NCBI RefSeq assembly: GCF_023898315.1
Contig: NC_064615.1
Location: 735,675,450 to 735,739,449, forward strand
Source of the DNA: Schistocerca nitens
Lineage: Eukaryota; Arthropoda; Insecta; Orthoptera; Acrididae
DNA length: 64,000 nt
Direction of reading: 5' to 3'
Program-made: the position numbers and the translations under genes
Notes under the pieces: model-generated
Told to the model about the DNA's origin: nothing
What the model saw: only the letters and a program-made list of their open reading frames with translations
Database searches by the model: none
In this document: piece by piece, positions 32,060 to 44,210 of the stretch
How positions within the stretch are numbered: position 1 is the stretch's first letter
Layout of the letters: each line of letters opens with the position of its first letter

Positions 32060-33035
32060 ACGAGGGCCGTTCAGAAAGTAACCTGCGGTTGATTTAAAAA
32101 AATACACCAAGTTAAATAAAAATATTTTAATATATACATCTTACAACTACATCTTTGCACTATTTTTCGACATAGTCTCCATAGCGATTGAGGCACTTAT
32201 CGTATCTCTTCACAAGCTTTGAAATTCCTTCTGCATAAAAATCACCCGCTTGTGCCTGGAGCCAGCCTGTGACCGCATCTTTGAGCTCTTCGTCGTCATC
32301 AAACTGCTGTGACCCGAGCCATTTCTTCAAATGCATGAAGAGGTGATAATCACTTGGCGCCAGGTCTGGGCTGTAAGGTGAATGGTTGATAACGTCCCAC
32401 TTGAAGGACTCAAGAAGGGCCGTTGTTCTGCGAGCAGAGTGAGGACGGGCGTTATCGTGCAAAAAAACGATACCGGAAGTCAGCATACCACGGCGTTTGT
32501 TCTGTATAGCCCGTCGTAACTTTTTTATTGTTTCACAGTACACGTCTTGATTAATGGTCGTACCACGTTCCATGAATTCAACCAACAACACCCCTTTGGC
32601 ATCCCAAAACACCGTTGCCATCAGTTTTCTGGCAGAAAAATCTTGCGAGGCTTTTCTTGGTTTGGTAGGCGAATTTGAATGTGCCCACATCTTTGATTGT
32701 TCTTTTGTCTCAGGGTTCACGTACTTAATCCAGGTTTCGTCACCGGTCACGATTCTGTTTAACAATGGTTCTCCTTCGTCCTCATAACGTGACAGAAAGT
32801 CTAATGCAGAGGCCATTCTTTGAGTTTTGTGGTGGTCGGTAAGAATTTTGGGCACCCATCGTGCACAGAACTTACGGTAACCCAATCTTGCTGTCACTAT
32901 CTCGTACAAGAGAGTCTTAGAAATCTGTGGAAAACCAGTAGACAACTCCGACATTGAGAAACGTCGATTTTCACGAACTTTTGCATCAACTGTCTGAACG
33001 AGTTCGTCAGTCACCAATGATGGTCTATAATTTTC
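32060..33035 (-). mobile_element. mariner element, 5'-truncated, inserted in a LINE
   Basis: The 3' terminus (left on +) begins TACGAGGGCCGTTCAGAAAG at 32059, a mariner terminal repeat with a TA flank. The transposase occupies 32160-33017 on minus. At the other side, about 33035, no terminal repeat is found and the sequence turns into the host LINE, so the N-terminal DNA-binding part and 5' terminus are missing. Confidence 0.85.
32160..33017 (-). CDS. mariner transposase, catalytic part, N-terminally truncated
   Basis: 285 residues without a stop, opening on TTG and not ATG (frame continues a few codons upstream, as ENYRPSLVTDE, to a stop). The WVPKILT linker motif is at residues 54-60. The catalytic triad is complete: D93 in TGDETW, D188 in HDNARPH, and D223 in YSPDLAPSDYHLF, with 34 residues between the last two (DD34D), the mariner signature. 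Family members are about 340-350 residues, so roughly 60 N-terminal residues with the helix-turn-helix domain are lost. An active cut-and-paste enzyme cannot come from this copy, although the catalytic part looks well preserved and therefore fairly young. Confidence 0.85.
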   Translation of the reverse strand: MVTDELVQTVDAKVRENRRFSMSELSTGFPQISKTLLYEIVTARLGYRKFCARWVPKILTDHHKTQRMASALDFLSRYEDEGEPLLNRIVTGDETWIKYVNPETKEQSKMWAHSNSPTKPRKASQDFSARKLMATVFWDAKGVLLVEFMERGTTINQDVYCETIKKLRRAIQNKRRGMLTSGIVFLHDNARPHSARRTTALLESFKWDVINHSPYSPDLAPSDYHLFMHLKKWLGSQQFDDDEELKDAVTGWLQAQAGDFYAEGISKLVKRYDKCLNRYGDYVEK

Positions 33036-34354
33036 TCACCATCACCAGATTTAATTCCATTCCACCATCCTTGTTTAGCTTTTGGTGATGTTCGTATTAT
33101 ATCCTTCTTTCAAGGCACTGCCCATACTGTCCGACTACTCTTCCAAGTTCTTTGCTGTCTCTGACAGAATTACACTGTCGTCGGCAAACCTCAAAGCCTT
33201 CATTTCTTCTACCTGATCTTTGTCTCCTACTTCAAAATTTTTCTTTGATTTTCTTTACTACACTTCCTATGTACAGATTGAAAAATATCGGCGATAGTCT
33301 ACAACCCTGTCTCACTCCCTTCTCAATCCTGCTTCTCCTTCATGCCCCTAGAGTCTCATTACTGCCGTCCATTTTCTGTACTAGTTATAAATAGCCTTTC
33401 GTTCCCTGTATTTTCCCCTCCTATCTTCAGAACTCCAAAGAAAGTATTCCAGCCAACGTCCTCGAAAGCTTTCTCGAAGTGTACAAATTCTATAAACGGA
33501 GGTTTTTCTTTCCTTAACCTATCTCCTAAGATTGCTCAGACTGTTAGTATTGCCTCGTGTGTTCCTACGTTTTTCTGGAATCCAATCTGATCTTCCTCAA
33601 GGACGGTTTCTCCCAGTTTTTCCATTCTTCTGCAAAGAATTCGTGTTAGTACATTGCAACCATGACCTATTAAACTGATAGGTTGGTAATTTTCATACCT
33701 GTCAGGAACTACTGTCTTTTGAATTGCAATAATTACATTCTTCTTGAAGTACAAGAGTATTTCGCCTGTCTCCCACAGCTTTCAAACCAAATGGAAGAGT
33801 TTTGCCACGGCTGGCTCTCCCTGGATTGTCAGTATCTCTGACAGACTGTCGGCTGCTCCCGGCGTCTTCTTTCGACTTAGGTCTTTCCGTGTTCTGTCAA
33901 ATTGTTCTCGCAGTATCACACCTCCCCATCTCATCTTCATCTACGTGACTTTAATATTGCTTTCAACTTAATATGCCTTGCATAGATCCCTCTATATGCT
34001 CCTTCCCTCTTTCAGCTTTCCCTTCTATGCCTAGGAATGGTTCCATATGAGCTCCTTGTATTCATACAACTGTTTCTTTTTTCTCTAAAGGACTCTTTAA
34101 TTTTCCTGTCGGTGGTATCTATCTTTCCCCTAGTGAAAAATGCTTCTAAATCCTTAAATTTTTCCCCGATTTTTAAATGTTGTAACTTAGGGCTTCCTTT
34201 TGTCACCACAGGTGGTGGAGTCCATCCGCAATGTAACGTGTGTACATGGTAATGATCAGTGTCAAGTGTTTATTTTTTGCCTTGTAATTTAACTCAAGAC
34301 AATTCTTCCAATACATAACAAATCGGACACGCTGATTTCAGAGCCCAACTTTTA

Positions 34355-35985
34355 CCATTAGAGATAAGAACGGCAACTTTATAAATACTTCTCAGAACTG
34401 TTGAATCGCCCAGACCAAGATGTGTTATTACCTGCAAACACTACGGAGGAACGGAAACATGAAGAAGAATGGGAAGTTAGTGAAGAAGACGTGAAAATCG
34501 CAATCAAAGGACTCAGAAACAACAAAGCCCCAGGGGAGGACGGAATATCATAAGAATTAATCAAGGAGGGAGATGAGAGCTTACACTTAGAGATATATAA
34601 ACTGATCAAGTTGATATGGGAGAAGGAGGTACTACCAGAAGAAAGTAAATTGGATATAATATGTCCAATATACAAGACGGGAAGCAAAATGGAATGCGGT
34701 TACTACGGAGGAATCAGCTTGTTGAATGTAACGTATAAGTTGTTGTCTATCATTATCTTTAGAGGACAACATACAGTAGTACGAAGCTGGATTTCGACCA
34801 AACCGATCGCCAGTAGATCACAATTTCACACTAAGACAATTGTTTGAAAAACATTTTGAAAATGGTAAAGAGATCTACAGCCTGTTGGTCGATTTTCAAC
34901 GTGCGTATGACAGCATCCACAGGAATAGCCTATACAATGCAATGCAGGACTTCAGAATCCCTGAGAAGTTAGTGAGAATGGTTCAAGCTTGTATGGAAGG
35001 GTCAAAGGCAGCAGTGCGTTTCCAAGGAGCCACATCAGAAATATTCAAGATAGAAACAGGCCGCAGACAAGGGGATGCTCTCTCATGTGTTCTGTTCAAT
35101 GTCATCTTAGAGAAAGTAATAAAAGAGTGTATGCAACAGGAGTGGGCTGGAGTAGAGATGGACGGTAACTTCAATTGTCTTTCATATCCAGATGACATAG
35201 TACTATTAAGTGAATGAAAGTACGAGTTGAAAGAAATGTACCAGAAAATGGACAATTATGCACAGAAGGTAGGGCTCAAAGTGAATCAAAACAAAACAGA
35301 GTTCATGCAATTAGGAAGAAGACAGGAGCAGACAGAATTTCTTGAGACAGATGGCAAGACGTTCAAGAGAGTAGACCAGTTCAAATACTTGGGATCGTGG
35401 TTTACCACGGACAACAACATAAAAATGGACATCAAGGAAAGAATAGCAGTGGGAACGAAATGCATGCATACCCTCAGAGAGACGCTTGGCTCTAAATCGA
35501 TCTCAGTGAACACGAAGATGAAAATCTACAACACAATGATATGTCCAGCAGTAATGTACAGTTCAGAATTATGGAGCATGACTAAGCGAGAAAGGAAAAC
35601 ACTATTAATATTTGAAAGAAGAGTAATGAGGAACATATGAGGACCAGTTTTAGATAACAGAGAATGAAGGAGGAGGAAAAACGAGGAAATCTACCTTCTG
35701 ATGCGACAACCAACTATCCTACAGAAGATAAAGAGCAATGGGTGGGCCATGTAGCCCGTATGCCAGATGGAAGACAGGCGAAGATGGCACTAGCGGGGAA
35801 ACCAAAAACCAAACGCCCCATTGGACGACCAAGGCAGCGCTGGATGGACGACCTGGTGAAGGACCTAGCAGCCCTGGGAATTGAAGACACCTGGAGGAAC
35901 CGGGCAAAAAACAGGAAGGAATGGAGGCAGTTTGTGGAAGCAGCGCGTGGTCTGCAGGGCCTGTCATCGCTGAATACCTAATAAA
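34355..35985 (+). mobile_element. RTE-like LINE remnant, reverse transcriptase to C-terminus (intron 1)
   Basis: RT motifs run in order on the + strand. AIKGLRNNKAPGEDGIS is followed by a stop (about 34498-34550). KLDIICPIYKTGSK comes next, then FQRAYDSIHRNSLYNAM (34888-34938), ETGRRQGDALSCVLFN (35053-35100) and the catalytic box, here YPDD (35188-35199) where YADD/FADD is usual. Past the thumb, KTFKRVDQFKYLGSWFTTD and the C-terminal QWVGHVARMPDGRQ and RPIGRPRQRWMDDL complete the protein at 35981. Three frames are needed, so it is dead. The endonuclease domain is missing (5' truncated). Confidence 0.8.
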
Positions 35986-36043
35986 AAAAACTAATTTAAT
36001 TGATTGGTAGCAAATTTCATACATCCCGAAGTTTCGGGCTCTA

Positions 36044-37222
36044 CACTGATGAGCCAAAACATTTATGGCCACTGCCCACCGTGAGGTTGTATGCTGCCTA
36101 GTGGCGCTGAGTGCACGTGACGCTGTGAGAGAAATATATGAGCTGAGCGGAGACGAATGGGAAATCATTCTAGCTACGGTAAATGACGCAAATGCGGAAA
36201 TCCACCGACTCAAGCGACTTTGACAAAAGCCAGATTGTTGCGGTCCAGTGCCTGGGAGCGATCACCTCGGAAACGGCGAAGCTGGTCGACTCTTCGCGTG
36301 CTACTGTCGTGAGCATCTACAGAAAGAGGTTGAAGAACGCTGAATCCACGAGTAAGTGACAATAAGCTGAACGTTTACACCTCATCACAGAACATAAGGA
36401 TCGGAGGTTTGCCTGTTCTCTAAAATAGAATGGGTGGCGACGTATCGCAGATCTGATGACAGAGTCCAGCGCTGGCTCAGAAACAAATTTTTTGGAGCAC
36501 ACGGTTCAGTACACCGTGTTAAACATGGCGTTACGTAGCAGAGAACCACTACTTTTTCCCATGTTGACCCAACAATATCGTCAATTATGATTAGAGAGAG
36601 CACGGGATCATCGAGAATGGACCGCAGATAAGTGTCATCGTGTCACTTGGTGGAATTAATCCCGTTTACCGTTAAACCAGGTCAATGGTCGTCTCTAGAT
36701 ACGCCGAAATCCAGGCGAACGGCTGTTCGAAACATGCAGTGCGCCACGGACGCATGCCGGTTCTAGCAGTATAATATTCTGGGGGACATTTACCTGGGCC
36801 TCCATGGGACCTGTGGTAATAATAGAATGCACCATGACAGCTGTGGACCACGTGAACATTATTAGGGACCACCTATAACATTTCACGCTTGCTGTCTTCC
36901 TAAACACCGATGGTATCTTCCAGCAGGATAACTGTCCGTGTCACAAGGCCAGAATCGTGCTGCCATGGTTTGAGGAGCGTGATAGTGAATTCACCTTGAT
37001 GTCTTGACCATCAAAAATCCGACGAAATCCGACTGGGGCGCTGTCGGACGCCAGTTCCGAGCCCAGAAAAAAAAACCCGTAAATTGTGAGAAGTGTGTGA
37101 CCTGTGCATAGGCATCTGGTGCCACAAACCTCTGGAAATCTGTCAGATTCATGGCATGCAGAATCGCTGCTAAATTGCGTTCCAGAAGTGGACCAAAACG
37201 CTAATGGTTTGGCTGAACAGTG
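36044..37222 (+). mobile_element. Tc1-like element (intron 1, first of two)
   Basis: Terminal inverted repeats: CACTGATGAGCCAAAACATT at the left and the complement of GGTTTGGCTGAACAGTG at the right, each next to TA (36042-36043, 37223-37224). Transposase remnants on + include IVAVQCLGAITSETAKLVDS-like DNA-binding sequence (36235-36290), a degraded GGTWVSWG-type region near 36780, and a QQDNCPCHKARI box near 36925. Frame disruptions are frequent, and the C-terminal part after WFEERD is short. Confidence 0.75.
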
Positions 37223-37304
37223 TATTTACCTCACCATGAACCAATATACCATGCCACTTCCACCAATATCTACTTGAAACTTAAATTAGTACGTAAGAGT
37301 ATTA

Positions 37305-38476
37305 CAGTGAAGTGCCAAAGAAACTGGTATAGGCATGCGGATTCTAATACAGAGATATGTAAACAGGCAGAATACGACGCTGCGGTCGGCAACGCCTATA
37401 TAAGACAACAAGTGGCTGGCGTATTGTTAGATCGGTCACTGCTGCTACAATAGCACGTTATCAGGATTTAAGTGAGTTTGGACATTGTGTTATAGTCAGC
37501 GCACGAGCGATGGGACACAGCATCTCCTTCGTAGTCATGAAGTGGGAATTTTCCCATACGACCATTTCATAAGTGTACTGTGAATTTAGGGAATCCGGTA
37601 AAACATCAAATCTCCGACATCGCTGCGGCCGAGAAAAAGAGATCTTTCAAGAACGGGACTAAAGGCGACGTTCATCTGAGGGAAGTGCAGTCCTTCCGCA
37701 GATTGCTGCAGATTTCAGTGATGGGCCATTAACAAGTGTCAGCATGTGAACCATTCAACAAAACATCATTGATATGGGCTTTCGGAGCCGAAGGCCCACT
37801 CGTGTACCTTTGATGACTGCACGACACAAATCTTTACGCCTCGCCGGGGCCCGTCAACGCCGACATTGGACTGTTAATGACAGGGAACATGTTGCCTAGT
37901 CGGACTAGTCCCATTTAAAATTGTATCGAGGGGATGGATGTGTACAGGTATGGAGACAACCTCATTAATCCATGGAACTTGCATGTCTGCAGGGGACAAG
38001 TTCAAGCTGGTGGAGGCTCTGTAAGGGTGAGGGGCGTGTGCAGTTGGAGTGATATGGGACCCGTGATACGTCTAGATACAACTCTGACAGATGATTCGTA
38101 CGTGAGCAACCTGTCTGGTTACCTGCATCCATTCATGTCCATTGTGCATTCCGCCATGCTGGGGCATTTCCAGCAGGACAATGGGACACCCCACAGTCCA
38201 GAATTGCTATAGAGTGGCTCCAGGAACACTCTTATGAGTTTAAACACTTCCGCTGGCCGCCAAATACCACAGACATTAAAATTTTTGACCGTATCTGGGA
38301 TGCCTTGCAACACGCTGTTCAGAAGATATCTCCTCCCCCTCGTACTCTAGTGATTTATGGGCATACCTGCAGGGTTCATGGAGTCATTTCCCTCCAGCAC
38401 TACTTCATGCCACGTCGCGATGCGGCACTTCTACATGATCGCAGGCAGGTGTACTAATTTCTTTTGCTTTTCACGG
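37305..38476 (+). mobile_element. Tc1-like element (intron 1, second), parent family of the 17911 MITE
   Basis: Left end CAGTGAAGTGCCAAAGAAAC and right end as the complement of TTTCTTTTGCTTTTCACGG, flanked by TA on both sides. Transposase traces run from ISFVVMKWEFSHTTIS (about 37520-37568) through GFRSRRPTRVPLMTARH (37772-37822) and a mutated QDN box (FQQDNGTPHSPEL, 38169-38210) to EWLQEHSYEFKHFRWPPNT (38214-38270). In-frame stops show it is inactive. Its first 60 bp match the MITE at 17911-17995. Confidence 0.8.
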
Positions 38477-38794
38477 TATGATTCTCAGCAGTTTAATGGT
38501 GGATAATATCATGACAATGGTGAATTGATTACATCAAATCCAACTACGCTAGTACAGTTTATCAGTTTAAAAAATGGCCATGTTCACCACGATTAACAAA
38601 TTATGCCCTTTTCCTGTGGAAGAAAACGGCTAAAAGATAATGTACAGCAGTTCATTCTGAGCAGAAGCTAGCGAACAAACAAACGGCAGTAGCGATAATA
38701 ATACACGCCAAGCACTCCTAACTGCGACTAGACAGCAAACAATTACTTTGACTCACACATGGCGAATAGCGTTCTAGATATATTACAAAGCCCC

Positions 38795-39806
38795 CCTTTA
38801 TAAAGAGTCCCAATATTGTTGCTTAGTTCTACATCTTTTCTGGCCGAAGTCAGGAAGGGCACAATTAATAATAACTGACGAAAAGTCTTTGAGTAAAACA
38901 GAAGTGACATTTGGCGTTCAGCAAGGAAGAGTTATAGGCCCCTTTTCTGTTCGTAACCTACATAAATGATTAAGGAGACAATCTGAGCAGCCGTGTTAGG
39001 TTGTTTGTAGATGATGCAGTCAGTTACATTATATTAAAGCAATCAGAGGATGAAACACTAGATGCAAAATAATTTATACAAGGTACCTGTATGGTGCGAA
39101 AAGTGGCAAAACGAAAAGGAAACAGGTCAACCTCATGGGTATTAACGGAAATCCGTTAAATCTAAGTTACAGGATAGATCACACATATCTACAAGCTGCC
39201 AATTGAGCTAAATACCTATGGATTACAATCACGAATACGTTAAATTGGAATGATCGCACAGAAAATGTTCTGGGAAAGGCGGGACAAGACTGTTTTATTT
39301 GCAGAACACATATAGAAGATGCAACAAGTGTACTAAAGAGAGAGCTAACATTACACTTGCCCAGCCTCTTCTGGAATATTGCTGCCCGCAATGGGATCCT
39401 TACCAGATAGGATTGACGGAGAATATAGAACAAGTTCAAAGAAGGGCAGCTCGTTTTGTATTATCGCAAAATAGGTGAGATAGCGTCACACGTATTATAA
39501 GCGATTTGGGGTGGCAGTCTTTAAAACAAAGGCATTTTTCATTGCGGCGAGATCTTTCCCAAAATTTCAGTCACTAGCTTTCTCCTCCGAAATAGAAATC
39601 ATTTTCTTCACGCCAAACTAAATAGAGAAAAATTATCATCGTAATAAAACGAGAGAAATCAGAGCTCGCACGAAAAGATTTAAGTGTTCATTATTCCGAG
39701 TATTGCTAGAGAGGAACAGTTGAGAAAGAGTCTGCTGGTGGTTTGACGAACCCTCTGCCAGGCACTTAAGTATGAACTACGGAATAGTTATGCAGATGTA
39801 GATGTA
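38795..39806 (+). mobile_element. LINE 3' half with (GATGTA)n tail (intron 1)
   Basis: RT remnants on the + strand: VTFGVQQGRVIGPF (about 38909-38950), then RLFVDDAVSYI, which holds the catalytic box (F/YxDD, about 38998-39030). Thumb sequence follows, and QVQRRAARFVL-like sequence near 39430-39460. The 3' end has TGCAGATGTAGATGTAGGAA, a short repeat tail at 39792-39811. Stops and frameshifts throughout. It resembles the CR1/jockey-type LINE whose 3' end is at 1-660 in layout but not closely in sequence. Confidence 0.7.
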
Positions 39807-40429
39807 GGAACAGAAAGAAGCTAATCTGTCGAGCTGATTTGTGCCTATTAATCAAACGACAGTCTTCACGCCAGAAACGAAACTAATCAAAGCAGTGGAC
39901 TTGCTCCAAAGGACTAGATTATGGAGGAACTCTCGGCTACCTCAATTCAAATAAAACAATGGATGATGTACTGTCAGGTCCTCTTAGCCTGTGCGTAAGC
40001 TCTCAGCTTCCTCTTTCAATAAATGATGCCTTCCTATATGAGCTATATAAGAATTTTGGCTTCTTGTACATTTTTTCTGTGATGGATGGGCGTGATCTGT
40101 AAGCAGCACAAACAGTTATGTTGTCGACTAAACTCTTCTCGGGGTACGTGCAGCGTTCATACTTTAGAATTCCCCGAGTTATCGATCAAGTACTCTTTGG
40201 TCAATGTCAAGTGAAACGATTGACAAGGACCAAGTAGTTCTCGGTCAAAAGGTAGTGGCATTTTAACCACTTGATACGGCACAAGACTCTGCATTCTTGC
40301 AGGATATCTTATCGTCCTCTGTGAGGCATACATACATGTCTAGATGGCCGTCTCTAGTCTTCTTCAGTGACGGTATAAATCTACTGTTTCAACATTTCTG
40401 CTCGTGCTTGTACCCGTAAAGAAAGGCAC

Positions 40430-40628
40430 GCCGGCCGTTGTGAGCGAGAAGTTCTAGGCGCTTCAGTCCGGAACCGCGCTGCTGTTACGGTCGCAGGTTC
40501 GAATCCTGCTTCGGGCATTGATGTGTGTGATGTCCTTAGGTTAGTTAGGTTTAAGTAGTTCTAAGTCTAGGGGACTGATGACCTCAGATGTTAATTCCCA
40601 TAGTGCTTAGAGCCATTTGAACTATTTT
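40430..40628 (+). mobile_element. SINE-A copy with 8-bp target-site duplication (intron 1)
   Basis: Head GCCGGCCGTTGTGAGCGAGA (A box damaged), B box GGTTCGAATCCTGCT and canonical body and 3' end. Flanking AAAGGCAC at 40422-40429 and 40629-40636. Confidence 0.9.
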
Positions 40629-40636
40629 AAAGGCAC

Positions 40637-41300
40637 ACACGCTACAAATGTAAATTTTCATGGAGTATCGCCACGTCAACAGTTTCTCTGATTTTCCAAT
40701 CTTGTCAATTTGTAGGGCTTTTGTTTCTGGAGAAAAGCGATTCTCTTCCAATCTTCTACCACCAAGAGAGTGTAAAGTAAGAGTGACGGTTCTCGACAAG
40801 TCACCGACCATTTGAACTGACACAGGCAGAAACTCAGAAGCCTCAATAAATATTTATAAAGTGATCCGTGTGGTCTACACGGTATACATACAGTAACTAC
40901 TGAAATCTTGTGATTTATTTTCTCGACTTTTGTGAAACAATGTAGCTGTCCTCATAGCCCGGTAAAAGTTTTTCTGCTAATAGGAAGCTTCCGAAGTTTC
41001 CTTCTAACTCCCTCGTTTTGTGACAATACTTCTGCAGCGTCCAATGACCATTTCACCCTTCGTCCTTCCTTGTTGTCTAATCCTCTTTCAAAAGCTCTGA
41101 CGATAATGTACAGACACTCTCCCCAATACCTCATGCCTTGCAGACAGTTCGCCATTGATTTATTGCGGTAATACCATGTTTCAGGTTTTAGAACGATTCC
41201 CCATACTCTATGATGAACTTCCAATTTTCAGTCTGACATGCTCACATTTCTTATTAATATGTTCATTACCTTCACTGTTTTCTTCTTAAATCTTTTACAG
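40637..41300 (+). other. Intron 1, distal part with acceptor of exon 2
   Basis: No repeat recognised. It ends in a pyrimidine tract, TTTTCTTCTTAAATCTTTTACAG, whose AG at 41299-41300 is the acceptor for exon 2. A 90-codon minus-strand open frame at 40952-41224 has no motif I recognise. Confidence 0.5.
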
Positions 41301-41438
41301 GCTGAAGAGTATGTTACCGTGGACATAGAAGAAGGCACCTTGAGAGGTCGGATGTCGGAAACGTACACAGGCAAACCTATGTTTAGGTTTGAAGGTATTC
41401 CGTATGCAGAACCACCAGTTGGAGATCTCCGATTCCAG
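41301..41438 (+). CDS. Carboxylesterase exon 2: N-terminal beta region
   Basis: 46 codons, phase 0 at both ends, between acceptor TTTTACAG and donor GTAAAT (41439). Residues 21-66 of the protein include the family's N-terminal signature: GTLRGR, then FRFEGIPYAEPPVGDLRFQ (split here as RFEGIPYAEPP and VGDLRFQ). The GIPYAxPPxGxLRF block is shared by type-B carboxylesterases and cholinesterases and is among the most conserved outside the active site. The exon encodes the first strands of the alpha/beta-hydrolase sheet. It is followed by an 11-kb intron (41439-52463). The longer open frame that reads on through the donor (to 41597) is intron read-through. Confidence 0.9.
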
Positions 41439-43094
41439 GTAAATAACTGTCGCCACCCACTTAATGCTACTGGGAGAAGTACAATTACGAAAAATAGAAA
41501 CCACAATCAATTCACACCTTTTGGGAGACGGCTTACTCTTAACAGAGAAAACCGTTTCAAATTTTATGGTAATACTGCCGTGCGGACTGTTTATTGACAA
41601 AGTTAACGTTTTAATATTACTGACACTACCCTTTTATGAATGAATAATTATGCAACACAAAAACTGTTACTTGTGTTGACTGTATAGATACTCGACAAAT
41701 CATGAATTTCTACAAGTTTCTAAATCGCACAACGCAGTAATTAAGACTGACAGCGCAGATGCAGTCACACATGCTTGCCAGTCTTCACATGCAACCACCA
41801 GAATACAATAATTATAGATTTACCAGATGTGAGAAAATTATAAGTAACATGGCCTTACTGGTCAAAGCCAAGCTCCTTTTACTTTTAGAACTTCATGAAT
41901 GTGGCTTAGTTTTAAACATTCAAGTTAACTATAAAGTGAACCCTGAACGTAATCTACTATATTTTCGTAGAAATTAAGCAAGTGACAGCTCTACGATCTG
42001 AAGTTGGCAACCTTCGTCGAGTTTCGAAAAAAAGCAGTTTCTGTAACTGAATGGTTTCAAAGTATACTGCCAACTGCAATCACAGAACTAATATGAAATT
42101 TCGGCAAGGGCTTTCCTGCCGTCAGCATATATATCTGGCCATTGTCAGTCTTAGTGTTCAGGCACTTACGTGCCACACATGTTGTGTTGTCCTGCCAATG
42201 ATAGTCCCACAAAAGTCATTAAACATGCTATTTCAGTTCTAATTTAGATTACGTTCCGCGTACGTATGTTTAACTGTTTGTTGTTGCTGCCGTCAGGTAC
42301 CCACATTTTTCAGATAATTCATCAGAAGTCTTATACAAAATCTTTTAACTGTCTACATCACAAACAGTATACAACTTAAAAGTCGATAACTAAAACAGGT
42401 AACTGCTTTGGGTGAAACTGACTTAAATAGTCTTGAGGAACACACATATTTCAAGGTAAAATAACGTGCACAACGTAATGACATACCAATCGTGGCAAAA
42501 GTATTGTGCTGTGGTATACAGAAAAACCACGTCATTTGCATATCTTGGTACCATGTAAGGAAGAAGCAGCTGTCAGACCAGCGTGAACCATAATGAATTT
42601 TACGGCATCTCAAAAACAGACAAAGTAACAAACATGAAAGACATACCAATCTCATATGAGAGACAACTTCAGTAAACTGCTGGTTGTATCAACGAGATAC
42701 AAAAGAGAGATTCTAAACACAAAGGGATAGAAGCAAGAAACAATTTCATTGCAAATAATGAAATAAATCAGCATGAAGTTGTGTACTATGTTTCTCGCAA
42801 CTTATAACTTATAGGCTACTTTGTTCATTATTTGAAATGAAACTGTTTGTTTACTTCGTCTGTTACATGATATCCCATACGATCTTACTTTTGATAACAA
42901 GCGTAGATGTGATTCTGAAACAAATGCTTTTCATAAATCGAAAAATACTGCACCTATCTGACTCTTAATCCATGGCTTTCAGTACGTCGTGTGAGAGAAG
43001 TGCGAGTTGGGTTTCACACGATCGATGTTTTTTCCAAATCCGTGATGGTTGGTCTACAATAGGTCAATCTGTTCGAGATACCTCATATGTTTGA
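41439..43094 (+). other. Intron 2, proximal part
   Basis: AT-rich intron sequence without recognised repeats or coding blocks. Confidence 0.5.
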
Positions 43095-44210
43095 GCTCAG
43101 AATATATTCTAAGATTCCGCAACTAATGGATATCAAGGACATTGGACGACAGCTCTGCGGATCACTTCCGCTGTCATCGTTGTAAATGGGTGTGAACTGT
43201 GCTTTCTTCCAATTGCAGGGCATTCTGTTTTGTTCCAGAGATCTCTGATAGGGATTCCATAGGGAGATGTGTCTTTGGTTAGATTAAACGATTTCAGCTG
43301 TTCCTCAACGCCTCTGGCATTAATATCTAGGTCATTCACCTTCTAAATTGAGGCAGTACTTTTGCCTTATCCTTTGTAAAGAAACATTGAAAATAGATTC
43401 AAACGTTTCTGCTTTTCCCTCGAAACTCTCAATGTCACTTCCTGTCTCGTCCGTGAGTGACTGGACACCAACTTTGACGCCACTGACGGCCTTTAGATAC
43501 AACCAGACTCTCTTCCGACAGTATTCTGTTGTGGTAGTTACCGAAAGGTTGACACATTCTCCTATCGACGGCCAAACACATTTTATAAAGCATCTCTCTA
43601 TCTATAGCGCGATGGTTTGTAATGTATCTACTCTGCGATAGCCTGTGTTCTTTAGAAACTTACATGAAGGACCCTTCCCATCATGAACTGTTCTACTGAT
43701 TACGTATCTATCCAGTGCATTGTCAGCTATTCTTTTGAACTTGAGCCAAAGTTCCTTTACATGCTCGTGTTCTGAGTAAAGAATTTCAAATTCCTCACTG
43801 GGATATAACACTATTCCATCTTTGTCTAGTTTGCTGAATGTATAAATCTTTCTAGTTGTTTTACACGCCCTTTTTACTTTGGTATTCGTTGTTGCCATAA
43901 CTGCTTCATGGTTATTGACAGCTGTTTCCACGTTCACATGCTCAAGGAGGTCAGACCTATTTGTTGAAATTAGATCTCATATATTTCCGTTATATGTGGG
44001 GTTCCGAACTGTCCGTTCTTGGAACTTTTCAGAGAAGGCATTTAGTAATGTTTCACAGGATGTCTCGTCACATCTACTGCTAACAAATCTAGAACTCTCC
44101 CAACTGACTCTTGGATGGTTAAAGTCTCCTCTAATGGTTTCAGTGTGATTAAGAAACTTTACACTCTGGCGAACTGATGTTTTCTCAGAAGATTTAGGTT
44201 ACGTCAGGAG
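43095..44210 (-). mobile_element. LINE fragment, endonuclease to pre-RT region (intron 2)
   Basis: The reverse strand reads as a decayed stretch between the endonuclease domain and the RT. A DFNHPRVSWESSRFV-like segment (about 44080-44130, the region just after the endonuclease GDFN) is followed by a block at 43602-43937. That block contains VMATTNTKVKRACKTTRKIY, EHVKELWLKFKRIADNALDRY and a VHDGKGPSCKFLKN-like motif. It is broken by frameshifts and lacks RT motifs, so it is an internal piece. Confidence 0.65.

Larger units (their letters stand above)
31425..34010 (-). mobile_element. LINE on the minus strand, split by a mariner (intron 1)
   Basis: The 3' part is 31425-32057, with an outer (TTG)n end and a trail resembling TYSSDKKRTEAFEMWCYRRILRI near 31760-31860. 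The RT part is 33026-34010. Reading minus, it has a GFQKNVGTHEAILTV block (about 33540-33600), an EKAFEDVGWNTF-like region, and the catalytic FADD box (LRFADDSVILSETAKN, about 33142-33189). Several stops break it. The mariner at 32060-33035 lies between the two parts. I assign it to the RTE-like/endonuclease-RT LINEs common in insects. The clade is uncertain. Confidence 0.75.

Noticed and set aside
41238-41597. 119-codon open frame around exon 2 taken as a single-exon gene
   Set aside because: The family similarity is confined to 41301-41438 between a good acceptor and donor; the rest is intron.
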